From the NCBI GenBank assembly GCA_030054245.1, contig JASGCH010000078.1, forward strand, positions 1 to 6,763: 6,763 nucleotides of DNA, read 5' to 3'. The position numbers and the translations under genes are program-made. How positions within the stretch are numbered: position 1 is the first letter of the stretch; each line of letters opens with the position of its first letter. The notes under the pieces were generated by a model, which worked only from the letters and a program-made list of their open reading frames with translations, did no database searches and was not told where the DNA came from. Positions 1 through 5,689 of the stretch are shown here, piece by piece. This DNA comes from Gammaproteobacteria bacterium. GTDB lineage: Bacteria; Pseudomonadota; Gammaproteobacteria; Burkholderiales; Burkholderiaceae_C.

Positions 1-662
1 CAGAGAAGGATTCTTACGCCAAATTTAAAGAGTACCAAAAAAACTTATCAACGATAGAAGCAGAAGTAGCGCGCATTAAAGATAAAATAACAGCAATCGA
101 TGGGTCTATCAAAATTGAAAAAGAAATTTCACAAATTCAACAGAATGTTGAGCAATCAATTACCGAAATTAGAGAAGCTATAAATAAAAGGAATCACGCT
201 GAAATCAATAGGATATTCAATTCCATAATTACCGAAATCTTAGGTACTCATGCACTCATCTCCATTTTACAAAATAAACAAGGTAATATTGAGTTTAGTG
301 CTGACTATCAAAATCCGAGTGATTTAAATACCACTTCAGAAGCTCAAGGCACCACATATAAAAAATTGCTTTGTATGGCTTTCGATCTTTCTTTGTTAAT
401 TCATTATTCAAACCAATCCTTTTTTCGTTTTGTATATCACGATGGTATTTTGGAAGGGCTTGACAATCGAATAAAGATACGCCTCATCAATAAAGTCAAG
501 GAAATTTGTAGGAATTATAATTTACAATACATTTTATCATTGATTGACTCTGATATTCCTACAAATGAATCAGGCGATAAGTATGAGTTTTCAAAAAGTG
601 AAATTTGCTTGGAACTAAACGACAAAGATGATTCAGGAAAATTGTTTTTGCATAGCTTTTGA
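1..662 (+). CDS. DUF2326-family ATPase-like protein, 3' fragment
   Basis: This is the C-terminal 219 codons of a larger gene. The frame is open from base 3 to a TGA at 660-662, and the start lies upstream of the window. Residues 1 to about 75 of the fragment are charged and helical (many K, E, I and Q), as in a coiled coil. Then comes a globular C-terminal domain with TSEAQGTTYKKLLCMAFDL (111-129), which I read as the ABC-signature-like segment. It is followed by FFRFVYHDGILEGLDNR (140-156), a Walker-B-like strand with D147, and by YILSLIDSDIP (176-186). This pattern matches DUF2326 proteins, which are SMC/RecN-like ATPases found as the ATPase part of ABC-three-component conflict systems. The Walker A half would be upstream. 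The DNA is A+T rich (20 G+C in the first 60 bases), unlike metY next to it, which suggests horizontal acquisition. Function beyond ATPase-like is inference. Confidence 0.8.
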   Translation, partial: EKDSYAKFKEYQKNLSTIEAEVARIKDKITAIDGSIKIEKEISQIQQNVEQSITEIREAINKRNHAEINRIFNSIITEILGTHALISILQNKQGNIEFSADYQNPSDLNTTSEAQGTTYKKLLCMAFDLSLLIHYSNQSFFRFVYHDGILEGLDNRIKIRLINKVKEICRNYNLQYILSLIDSDIPTNESGDKYEFSKSEICLELNDKDDSGKLFLHSF

Positions 663-675
663 TTTTGAATACAAA

Positions 676-702
676 AGGCTACTGCACCCATTGCAAAGGC
701 CT
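676..702. repeat. Solo inverted-repeat end pair (element remnant)
   Basis: AGGCTACTGCA (676-686) and TGCAAAGGCCT (692-702) are imperfect inverted copies (8 of 11 pairs) separated by five bases. Both resemble the ends of the interspersed element seen elsewhere in the window; compare the right end TGCAAAGGTCTC at 4433-4444. It may be a fused pair of element ends left after an internal deletion. It lies just after the DUF2326 stop and could also fold as a weak hairpin, but no T-run follows, so I do not call it a terminator. Confidence 0.4.
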
Positions 703-746
703 CACAAAGTGATGCGGTAGTCCCTCCGAATGACCATCTTCCGACA

Positions 747-839
747 AAGACCAGACTGTTGCATCGACTACACCGCTCGACGAACTGCCAAAGTACAAGG
801 CTTCTCGTGCGGGCGGCAAAGACTATGGACAACGGTCTT
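747..839 (-). repeat. Interspersed TIR element, copy E (short, degenerate)
   Basis: The copy runs from AAGACC (747-752) to GGTCTT (834-839), two inverted ends. Inside, CACCGCTCGACGAACTGCC followed by AAAGTACAAGGCT (about 771-802) is the reverse complement of the right half of copies C and D (AGCCTTGTACTTTGACAGCTCACCGAGCGG). The copy is therefore inverted relative to A-D and lacks the long hairpin. It fills the gap between the convergent DUF2326 gene and metY and ends two bases before the metY stop codon. The rest of the gap (663-746) holds only the solo end pair at 676-702. Confidence 0.6.
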
Positions 840-841
840 GG

Positions 842-2119
842 TTAGGCTAGGGAATGCTCTATGTCCCATAAAATATCATCCAAATGTTCTAACCCAACCG
901 ACATACGCACCATATCCGGGCTAACTCCAGCAGATATTTGTTGTTCGGAAGACAATTGCCGGTGTGTCGTACTAGCAGGGTGACTAATTAAGGTCTTGGC
1001 GTCGCCAATATTCACCAGATGGCTCATGAGACGAGCAGATTCTATAAATTGAATACCCTGTTGTAAACCACCTTTTATGCCAAAAGACAATAAACCTGAA
1101 CATTGTCCATCCAAGAAATATTTATTAACTAGGTGGTGTTGTGGATGATCAGGCAATCCTGGATAATTCACCCAAGCAATTTTTGGATGCGATTTTAAAT
1201 AATGTGCCACGGCTAAAGCATTGGCCGAATGCCTCTGCATACGCAAGGGTAAAGTTTCTACTCCTTGCAAAATTTGCCAAGCGCTCATCGGACTCAGCGC
1301 ACTACCATATACCCGTAAGCCTTCAAGGCGACAGCGCATGGTAAAGCTAAAGTCACCGAAAGTCTCATAAAATTTCACACCGTGATAGCCCGGTGAGGGA
1401 TGGGTCATACCTGGAAATTTACCGTTTCCCCAATCAAACTTCCCATGCTCCACAATGATGCCACCTAAGGTTGTGCCGTGCCCAGATAAATATTTGGTCG
1501 CAGAATGGACCACTATATCCGCGCCATAAGCACAAGGATTGCATAGATAGGGGCTCGGTACGGTATTGTCCACTATCAAGGGCAAACCATGGCTATGGGC
1601 AATTTCAGCTAGAGCCGCAATGTCTAATACAGAAAGACTCGGGTTACCTAGGGTTTCAGCATAAATGACTTTGGTTTTTGGTTGTATGGCTTCCCCAAAA
1701 GCCTGAGGATTTGACGCATCCACAAAGGTGGTGGTAATCCCAAACTTAGCTAAATTAACCGCTAACAAGGTGACAGATCCACCGTACAAAGCACCCGCCG
1801 CCACCACATGATCCCCAGCTTCTAAAATAGTTAATAACGCTATGGATTCAGCCGCCATGCCCGAAGCACACGCCATCGCCGCCCGTGCGTTCTCTAAGCT
1901 AGCCACCCTCTCTTCTAGTGCCGCCACAGTAGGGTTGGTTAACCGCGAATAAATATTCCCAAAAGTTTGCAAATTAAACAAAGACGCGGCGTGATTGCAA
2001 TCGTCAAACACAAAACTGGTGGTTTGATAAATCGGCAAGGCCCGGGCACCGGTAGCTGAATCGGGTATCTGCCCAGCATGAATAGCCAGTGTTTCAGGTT
2101 TAAATTTTCTATCAGCCAT
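842..2119 (-). CDS. metY: O-acetylhomoserine sulfhydrylase (MetY)
   Basis: A PLP enzyme of the Cys/Met metabolism family (425 residues). It should convert O-acetyl-L-homoserine plus sulfide (or methanethiol) to homocysteine (or methionine) and acetate in the cytoplasm. Seen directly: ETLAIHAGQ near the N-terminus; YSRLTNPT (57-64), which contacts the cofactor phosphate of the partner subunit; ACASGMAA (83-90); YAETLGNPS (153-161); D184 in VDNT, which pairs with the pyridine nitrogen; SATKYLSGHG (206-215) with K209 as the PLP-binding lysine; and GDAKTLISHPASTTH (372-386). The full length and the inserts typical of MetY favour it over O-succinylhomoserine-specific MetZ. The ATG at 2119 gives the expected family N-terminus but has no clear Shine-Dalgarno. 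The inverted repeat end of element A starts 16 bases upstream of the start codon. It is convergent with the DUF2326 gene. No SAM-type riboswitch was recognised upstream. Confidence 0.96.
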   Translation of the reverse strand: MADRKFKPETLAIHAGQIPDSATGARALPIYQTTSFVFDDCNHAASLFNLQTFGNIYSRLTNPTVAALEERVASLENARAAMACASGMAAESIALLTILEAGDHVVAAGALYGGSVTLLAVNLAKFGITTTFVDASNPQAFGEAIQPKTKVIYAETLGNPSLSVLDIAALAEIAHSHGLPLIVDNTVPSPYLCNPCAYGADIVVHSATKYLSGHGTTLGGIIVEHGKFDWGNGKFPGMTHPSPGYHGVKFYETFGDFSFTMRCRLEGLRVYGSALSPMSAWQILQGVETLPLRMQRHSANALAVAHYLKSHPKIAWVNYPGLPDHPQHHLVNKYFLDGQCSGLLSFGIKGGLQQGIQFIESARLMSHLVNIGDAKTLISHPASTTHRQLSSEQQISAGVSPDMVRMSVGLEHLDDILWDIEHSLA

Positions 2120-2134
2120 AAAACTAGAATAAAA

Positions 2135-2297
2135 AACACTATTGCACCATCGGCTGGTGCCGCGGTTATCAAATTACTGCGTTATGCGGTACTCACCAGC
2201 AAATGATCATATTCGGACATAAAGTTGGGGGCGTGCGCGGAAGCCTTGTAATTATGACAGCTTACCAAGCGGCACCAGCCGTCGGTGCAATAGTCTT
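2135..2297 (+). repeat. Interspersed TIR element, copy A (163 bp)
   Basis: The left end 2135-2162 and the right end 2270-2297 are inverted copies matching at 25 of 28 positions. Both contain GGTGCAATAGT and CGGCACCAGCCG (or their complements). Between them are AAATTACTGCGTTATG (2171-2186) and AAGCCTTGTA (2241-2250), both shared with copies C and D. The central long hairpin of C and D is missing, so A is a shorter derivative. The left end lies in the presumed leader of metY. No open reading frame of transposase type is present. Confidence 0.75.
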
Positions 2298-2395
2298 ACA
2301 GTCTTTTAAACTGAGCCTAAGCGCATGACCGCCGATCTGTAAAATCAATCCATCGGTTAATCGTAGTACCAAGGTCTCAGGTAAAGGGGTTATCA

Positions 2396-2415
2396 GGTAA
2401 GGGTAAGGGTAAGGG
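2396..2415 (+). repeat. Short GGTAAG tandem repeat
   Basis: Three perfect GGTAAG units occupy 2396-2413, followed by GG. A related GGTAAAGG lies 14 bases upstream. The tract is in the non-coding stretch 2298-2438 between element A and the stop of the CoA-binding gene. It is short and could vary by slippage. Apart from the post-stop open frame described in the findings, I see nothing else in that stretch. Confidence 0.6.
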
Positions 2416-2438
2416 ACTATGGGGATTTTTAAATCGGA

Positions 2439-2906
2439 TTAGAAAATTTTTTTGGCAGATAAAATGCCCGTATTGACCCCCATCCAATGTAAACCTCCAA
2501 AAATGCGTGCGTGTTCTATTTTAACACAACGATCAGCAACAGACCAGAGTCCAGCTTCTTTGGCGCGCTCAAAAGCTAGCAAATGATTCACGCCCAGTTG
2601 TTGCCAAAAACCTTTCGCCCTCATAGAAATGGCTTGTTCAACCAGTGGATAAACCTCTTCAGATCGACGAAAAACATCCACTAAGTCAACCGAATCAGGG
2701 ATGTCAAGCAATTGGGCGTAACATTTTTCGCCTAAAATCGTTTCATCCGCACAACTGGGATTAACCGGAATAATGCGATATCCATGCTCTTGCATATATT
2801 TAGCCGCAAAATAACTCGGTCGATGCCACTTTGGTGATAACCCCACTACCGCTATGGTTCGGCAATTTTTAAGAATGTTGCTTAAATAGCTAAGGTCAAA
2901 ATACAT
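2439..2906 (-). CDS. CoA-binding Rossmann-fold protein (YccU-like)
   Basis: A 155-residue protein of the CoA_binding_2 / YccU type, a single Rossmann domain related to the CoA-binding part of succinyl-CoA synthetase. Seen: TIAVVGLSPKWHRPS (17-31) with the nucleotide-binding glycine loop; YRIIPVNP (43-50); VDLVDVFRR (73-81); FWQQLGV (100-106); and ADRCVKIEHARIFGGLHWMGVNTG (124-147), the conserved C-terminal stretch of the betaproteobacterial forms. The length is complete for the family. The physiological role of YccU-type proteins is not established; CoA binding is a family inference. The start is fixed by an in-frame TGA two codons upstream of the ATG. A strong GGAGGT (2925-2930) lies 18 bases away, too far for normal use, while TGAGGT directly abuts the ATG. 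It lies between the CDF gene and metY on the same strand, separated by element copies B and A, so a shared operon is doubtful. Confidence 0.9.
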   Translation of the reverse strand: MYFDLSYLSNILKNCRTIAVVGLSPKWHRPSYFAAKYMQEHGYRIIPVNPSCADETILGEKCYAQLLDIPDSVDLVDVFRRSEEVYPLVEQAISMRAKGFWQQLGVNHLLAFERAKEAGLWSVADRCVKIEHARIFGGLHWMGVNTGILSAKKIF

Positions 2907-2994
2907 ACCTCAATTTTAAAAAAGACCTCCTAGAATTAGGCTGAGATTGGCTCCCAACGAAATTCTATCTAGGTTACGGCTTAGTTCAAATCCC

Positions 2995-3149
2995 AAGAAC
3001 CATTGCACCCTCGGTTTTACCATGGCAATACTAGCAAATTACGGCGTTATGCAATTCATAACTAGAAGACGGTGTCCCCCCCCGCCCCTACCGCCCCCTA
3101 TCGATAGGGCAGTTCGCCGAGGCGGTGCAACCGTAGGCGCAAAGGTCTT
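2995..3149 (+). repeat. Interspersed TIR element, copy B
   Basis: The left end AAGAACCATTGCACCCTCGG (2995-3014) and the right end GCGCAAAGGTCTT (3137-3149) are imperfect inverted repeats. CAAATTACGGCGTTATGCA (3036-3054) matches the internal block of copies A and C, and AGTTCGCCGAGGCGGTGCA near 3111-3129 matches their right half. The middle differs: it holds a run of eight C (3076-3083) and the perfect 14-base palindrome CCCTATCGATAGGG (3096-3109). The copy lies between the CDF stop and the CoA-binding gene start. Confidence 0.65.
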
Positions 3150-3169
3150 CCTTATTCAAACTTCCTTCG

Positions 3170-4051
3170 TTACACTGGGTCCACATGCGTCATCACATCC
3201 ATGACCGGCAACTCTCGCATAATCCTATCCCTCACCTGGAATGCAATGTCATGCCCAATTTGTACAGTGCAACTACCATCAATTTCCAGATGTACATCCA
3301 CCAAAATTAAATCTCCCATTTTGCGTGTTCGTAAATCGTGGTAACCCTTCACTCCATCGGTATGTACTATAATTTGTTGTATTTTTTGAAGATCCTCTAG
3401 GGCTACCGACCTATCCATTAAATCATTGAGTGAAGTCCAAACAAACCGTCCACCCGCAAAGATAATCAGCAAACTTACCAGCAAAGCTGTGAGCGCATCT
3501 AAAATTGGAAACCCAATAAACACGCCCACTACGCCTATAGCAACCACTAAAGATGAGAGAGCATCTGAACGAGCATGCCAAGCCGTAGCTTGCAACAAGG
3601 AAGATTTAATTTTTTTCGCTACGGACAAAATGTAGCGAAATAACAGTTCCTTACCTACCAATGAAACGCAGGCTACATACAGCGCGATGGGTTGAATAGG
3701 TTGATAATTGAGGTGAACTAAGTTATCTATCGATTTCCACAAAATGCCCAGACCGACCAACAACAAACTAAACCCCAAAAACAACAAAGCCGCTGTATCG
3801 TAGCGTTTATGCCCGTAGTGATGATCGTCATCCGCTTCTTTATTGCTGTGCTGATTGACAAACAAAACAACACAATCCACCATCAAGTCAGAGAAAGAAT
3901 GGATTCCATCAGCCAACAAAGCTTGGGAGCCAGACGACATACCTACCATAATTTGCACAACCGTCAACGCGAGGTTGATAGACACACCTACCGAGATACA
4001 TTTTTTGACTTCTAACTGATTATTTTTAAAAGTTAGATTTTGGTTTACCAC
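3170..4051 (-). CDS. Cation diffusion facilitator (CDF) metal exporter
   Basis: An inner-membrane metal/proton antiporter of the CDF family, about 293 residues. The metal site of the membrane domain is visible as two HxxxD pairs: HSFSD (H51, D55) after AD48G in TM2, and HARSD (H159, D163) in TM5. This His/Asp set is typical of divalent metal exporters (Zn, Fe, Co, Mn); the ion cannot be chosen from sequence. YGHKRYDTAA between TM2 and TM3 is the conserved family motif. Roughly six hydrophobic segments precede a cytoplasmic dimerisation domain with VDVHLEID (H254), GHDIA (H267) and THVDP (H289, D291), matching the C-terminal zinc ligands of YiiP-like proteins. I chose GTG at 4051 because GGGAG lies eight bases upstream. 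The frame can also start at TTG 4066, inside a nine-T tract and without a good ribosome site; that would add five residues. No metal-responsive operator was recognised. Confidence 0.92.
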   Translation of the reverse strand: MVNQNLTFKNNQLEVKKCISVGVSINLALTVVQIMVGMSSGSQALLADGIHSFSDLMVDCVVLFVNQHSNKEADDDHHYGHKRYDTAALLFLGFSLLLVGLGILWKSIDNLVHLNYQPIQPIALYVACVSLVGKELLFRYILSVAKKIKSSLLQATAWHARSDALSSLVVAIGVVGVFIGFPILDALTALLVSLLIIFAGGRFVWTSLNDLMDRSVALEDLQKIQQIIVHTDGVKGYHDLRTRKMGDLILVDVHLEIDGSCTVQIGHDIAFQVRDRIMRELPVMDVMTHVDPV

Positions 4052-4124
4052 GCTTAGCACTCCCAAAAAAAAAGACCCTTACATCTTGGAGTTCACCGCC
4101 AACTGCACTCCCCAATCACTATAA

Positions 4125-4444
4125 GAGACCTTTGCACCGACGACTGGTGCCGCTGGCTGCACTGCCAAATTACTGCGTTATGTAGGTACTTAAGTTCGTT
4201 GCGCTTCCATTGCGCTTCCGCTCCCAGTCTCGCATAGACTCAAGATGCGAGACTGGGAGCACCCACCATGATCACCCCAGTAAATTTCGCTGGGGGCGAC
4301 CGCTCTAGCCTTGTACTTTGACAGCTCACCGAGCGGCACCAGCCGATAACACAACCATTTTTTTGAGTAAATTCCGCTGATTGCGTGGTACTATCTACGG
4401 CCCAACTGCTGGTTGTGGCGGCGTAGCCTAAGTGCAAAGGTCTC
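4125..4444 (+). repeat. Interspersed TIR element, copy C (320 bp, composite)
   Basis: The outermost ends GAGACCTTTGCAC (4125-4137) and GTGCAAAGGTCTC (4432-4444) are a perfect 13-base inverted repeat. Inside the left end are GACTGGTGCCG and ACTGCCAAATTACTGCG (about 4142-4177). Then come a long hairpin (4220-4260), a CCCCAG/CTGGGG stem near 4275-4295, and AGCCTTGTACTTTGACAGCTC with GAGCGGCACCAGCCG up to 4345. The expected inner right end stops there, and about 100 extra bases lead to a second right end. It separates the gamma-carbonic-anhydrase gene from the CDF gene. I saw no convincing target-site duplication. The bases 4067-4124 before it show nothing identifiable apart from the A9 tract at 4065-4073. 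Confidence 0.75.
4220..4260. other. Long hairpin inside element copy C
   Basis: GCTCCCAGTCTCGCAT (4220-4235) and its exact reverse complement (4245-4260) form a 16 bp stem with a nine-base loop (AGACTCAAG). The same stem recurs in copy D at 6544-6586. There is no T-run on either strand, so it is not a standard intrinsic terminator. It would form a stable structure in any read-through RNA. Confidence 0.8.
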
Positions 4445-4449
4445 GTAAC

Positions 4450-4469
4450 TAGGGAGATATCTCGCCCTA
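4450..4469. other. Imperfect palindrome downstream of the carbonic-anhydrase-like gene
   Basis: TAGGGAGATATCTCGCCCTA contains the perfect ten-base palindrome GAGATATCTC flanked by TAGG and CCTA, with a two-base bulge. It lies in the 85-base stretch 4445-4529 between element C and the stop of the upstream minus-strand gene. A second weak pair, TGTCA/TGACA (4484-4488, 4499-4503), is nearer the stop. Either could fold at the 3' end of that transcript, but neither is followed by a T-run, so the role is unknown. Confidence 0.35.
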
Positions 4470-4529
4470 AAGCAGATAGCCACTGTCATTTTTAAGGGTG
4501 ACAACTTTTCACGCAACTAAAATCGCCAG

Positions 4530-5060
4530 CTATTTATTCTTGATTTCTTTTAAATGAAATCGATATTGCATAGCTTTTTCCACATAATGACTAGCCGCCC
4601 TAGCTATATTGGTTTGATCCTCGATAGTCAAAAGGCGTACACATTTGGCTGGATTACCCATAAGCAGGCAACCATCTGGAAACTCCTTTCCCTCAGGAAC
4701 CAAGCTACCTGCGGCTACTAGGCTACCCTTTCCAATTTTGGCATGGTTTAAAATCACCGAACGCATTCCAATCAGTGTTCCTTCTCCCACCGTACAACTA
4801 TGCAAAATAACGCCATGTCCAATGGTAGAATAATTGCCAATATGAATTGGCAACCCGGCGTCACTATGCAATATACATCCATCTTGAACATTGGAATGTG
4901 TTCCAACATATATGGCAGAGTTATCCCCTCTAATCACGGTGTTATACCAAACACTAGAGTAATTATCTAGGATAACTTCACCTATAATATGAGCACTGGC
5001 ATCCACCCAAGATGTAGATGAAATAGTAGGAATCTTATCCTCTAACTGATAAATAGGCAC
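4530..5060 (-). CDS. Gamma-carbonic-anhydrase-like hexapeptide protein (YrdA/PaaY type)
   Basis: A 176-residue left-handed beta-helix protein, probably a cytoplasmic trimer with metal at the subunit interface. The metal ligands H65, H82 and H87 have the spacing of the archaeal Cam enzyme. The conserved R44, D46 (IRGDN), Q59 and D60 (NVQDG) are also in place. Hexapeptide-type repeats such as IGHGVI and IGKGSLV run from about residue 24 to 125, followed by the short C-terminal helix typical of YrdA/PaaY. The acidic loop carrying the proton-shuttle glutamate of Cam is missing, as in most bacterial relatives, so carbonic anhydrase activity is uncertain. Translation starts at GTG 5060. AGGAAG (5067-5072) lies six bases upstream and directly follows the smpB stop codon, so the gene is very likely co-transcribed and translationally coupled with smpB. 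Confidence 0.92.
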   Translation of the reverse strand: MPIYQLEDKIPTISSTSWVDASAHIIGEVILDNYSSVWYNTVIRGDNSAIYVGTHSNVQDGCILHSDAGLPIHIGNYSTIGHGVILHSCTVGEGTLIGMRSVILNHAKIGKGSLVAAGSLVPEGKEFPDGCLLMGNPAKCVRLLTIEDQTNIARAASHYVEKAMQYRFHLKEIKNK

Positions 5061-5066
5061 GCTGTA

Positions 5067-5073
5067 CTTCCTT
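5067..5073 (-). promoter_or_regulatory. Ribosome binding site fixing the GTG start, overlapping the smpB stop
   Basis: AAGGAAG on the minus strand ends six bases before the GTG at 5060. Its first base is the last base of the smpB TAA. The position decides the GTG start and implies that ribosomes finishing smpB can reinitiate on the next gene. Confidence 0.7.
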
Positions 5074-5549
5074 TAGCGATTATTAAAAAATTTTCGTACA
5101 CGCTGTAAATCTCGATTATACTCTCTTTCTTTAATACTTTGTCGCTTGTCATGAACATTTTTTCCTTTAGCTAAACCGAGATCACACTTTATTTTACCAC
5201 ATTTCCAATGTAAATTGAGCGGCACCAGCGTATAACCTTTTTGGGCAACTCGACCAATGAGTCGTCGAATCTCGTCTTTATGTAACAACAATTTGCGAAT
5301 TCGTCCAATTTCTGGCACCAGATGCGTAGAAGCCGTTTGTAAGGGCGCAAAATGACTGCCGATAATGTATAATTCTCCAGAACGGATTAACACATAGCCA
5401 TCGGTTAGCTGAACCTTTTTAGCTCGTGCGGCTTTAACCTCCCACCCTTGCAAAACCATACCCGCTTCATAAGTATTTTCGATAGTGTAATTATATCGTG
5501 CAACCTTATTGATTATAATAGTATTTACTTGTGGTTTTTCTTTTACCAT
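5073..5549 (-). CDS. smpB: SsrA-binding protein SmpB
   Basis: The tmRNA partner that brings SsrA RNA to stalled ribosomes for trans-translation (158 residues, normal length). Seen: INKVARYNYTIENTYEAG (13-30), GWEVKAARAKKVQLTDGYVLI (35-55), ELYIIGSHFAPL (59-70), RIRKLLLHKDEI (83-94), KGYTLVPLNLHWKCGKIKC (104-122), LAKGKNVHDKR (126-136), then the basic tail IKEREYNRDLQRVRK (139-153) that becomes helical in the mRNA channel. GWEVKA and TLVPLNLH resemble betaproteobacterial SmpB. The usual ARH of the N-terminal ARHxY motif is ARY here. The ATG at 5549 fits the family N-terminus; only a weak GGGT precedes it. It is divergent from ratA and coupled downstream to the carbonic-anhydrase-like gene. The tmRNA gene ssrA is not in the window. 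Confidence 0.97.
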   Translation of the reverse strand: MVKEKPQVNTIIINKVARYNYTIENTYEAGMVLQGWEVKAARAKKVQLTDGYVLIRSGELYIIGSHFAPLQTASTHLVPEIGRIRKLLLHKDEIRRLIGRVAQKGYTLVPLNLHWKCGKIKCDLGLAKGKNVHDKRQSIKEREYNRDLQRVRKFFNNR

Positions 5550-5584
5550 ACCCAGATTAAAAATTTTCCCCGGTCTGTCCCATT

Positions 5585-5615
5585 ATTGTACTACACGCGG
5601 ATCACCCCGAATCAA
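5585..5615 (-). promoter_or_regulatory. Possible smpB promoter
   Basis: On the minus strand, TTGATT (5610-5615) and TACAAT (5585-5590) resemble -35 and -10 boxes of a housekeeping sigma factor. The 19-base spacer is longer than ideal, and the -10 lies 35 bases before the smpB start. It lies in the 140-base divergent region 5550-5689, the only non-coupled gap without an interspersed element. No comparable promoter was found for ratA on the plus strand. Confidence 0.3.
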
Positions 5616-5689
5616 GGAATTTTGCTAAATTTAAAGCGAATCCAATGGGGTTGCCATGCTAACAACCGGCTGAACAACAACCTTGACTT

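Noticed and set aside
515..832. 105-codon minus-strand open frame across the end of the DUF2326 gene and element E
   Set aside because: It is antisense to a recognised gene for half its length and repeat-derived for the rest; no protein family is recognisable.
1939..2172. 77-codon minus-strand frame at the metY 5' end
   Set aside because: It is an out-of-frame shadow of metY, which has full-length family motifs.
2947..3204. 85-codon plus-strand frame covering element B
   Set aside because: It is made of repeat sequence including the C8 run (proline-rich) and runs antisense into the CDF gene.
4220..4260. Intrinsic terminator
   Set aside because: The stem is strong, but neither strand has a T-run after it and it belongs to a repeated element.
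4240..4437. 65-codon minus-strand frame inside element C
   Set aside because: It is repeat-derived, spans the hairpin, and has no equivalent frame in copy D.
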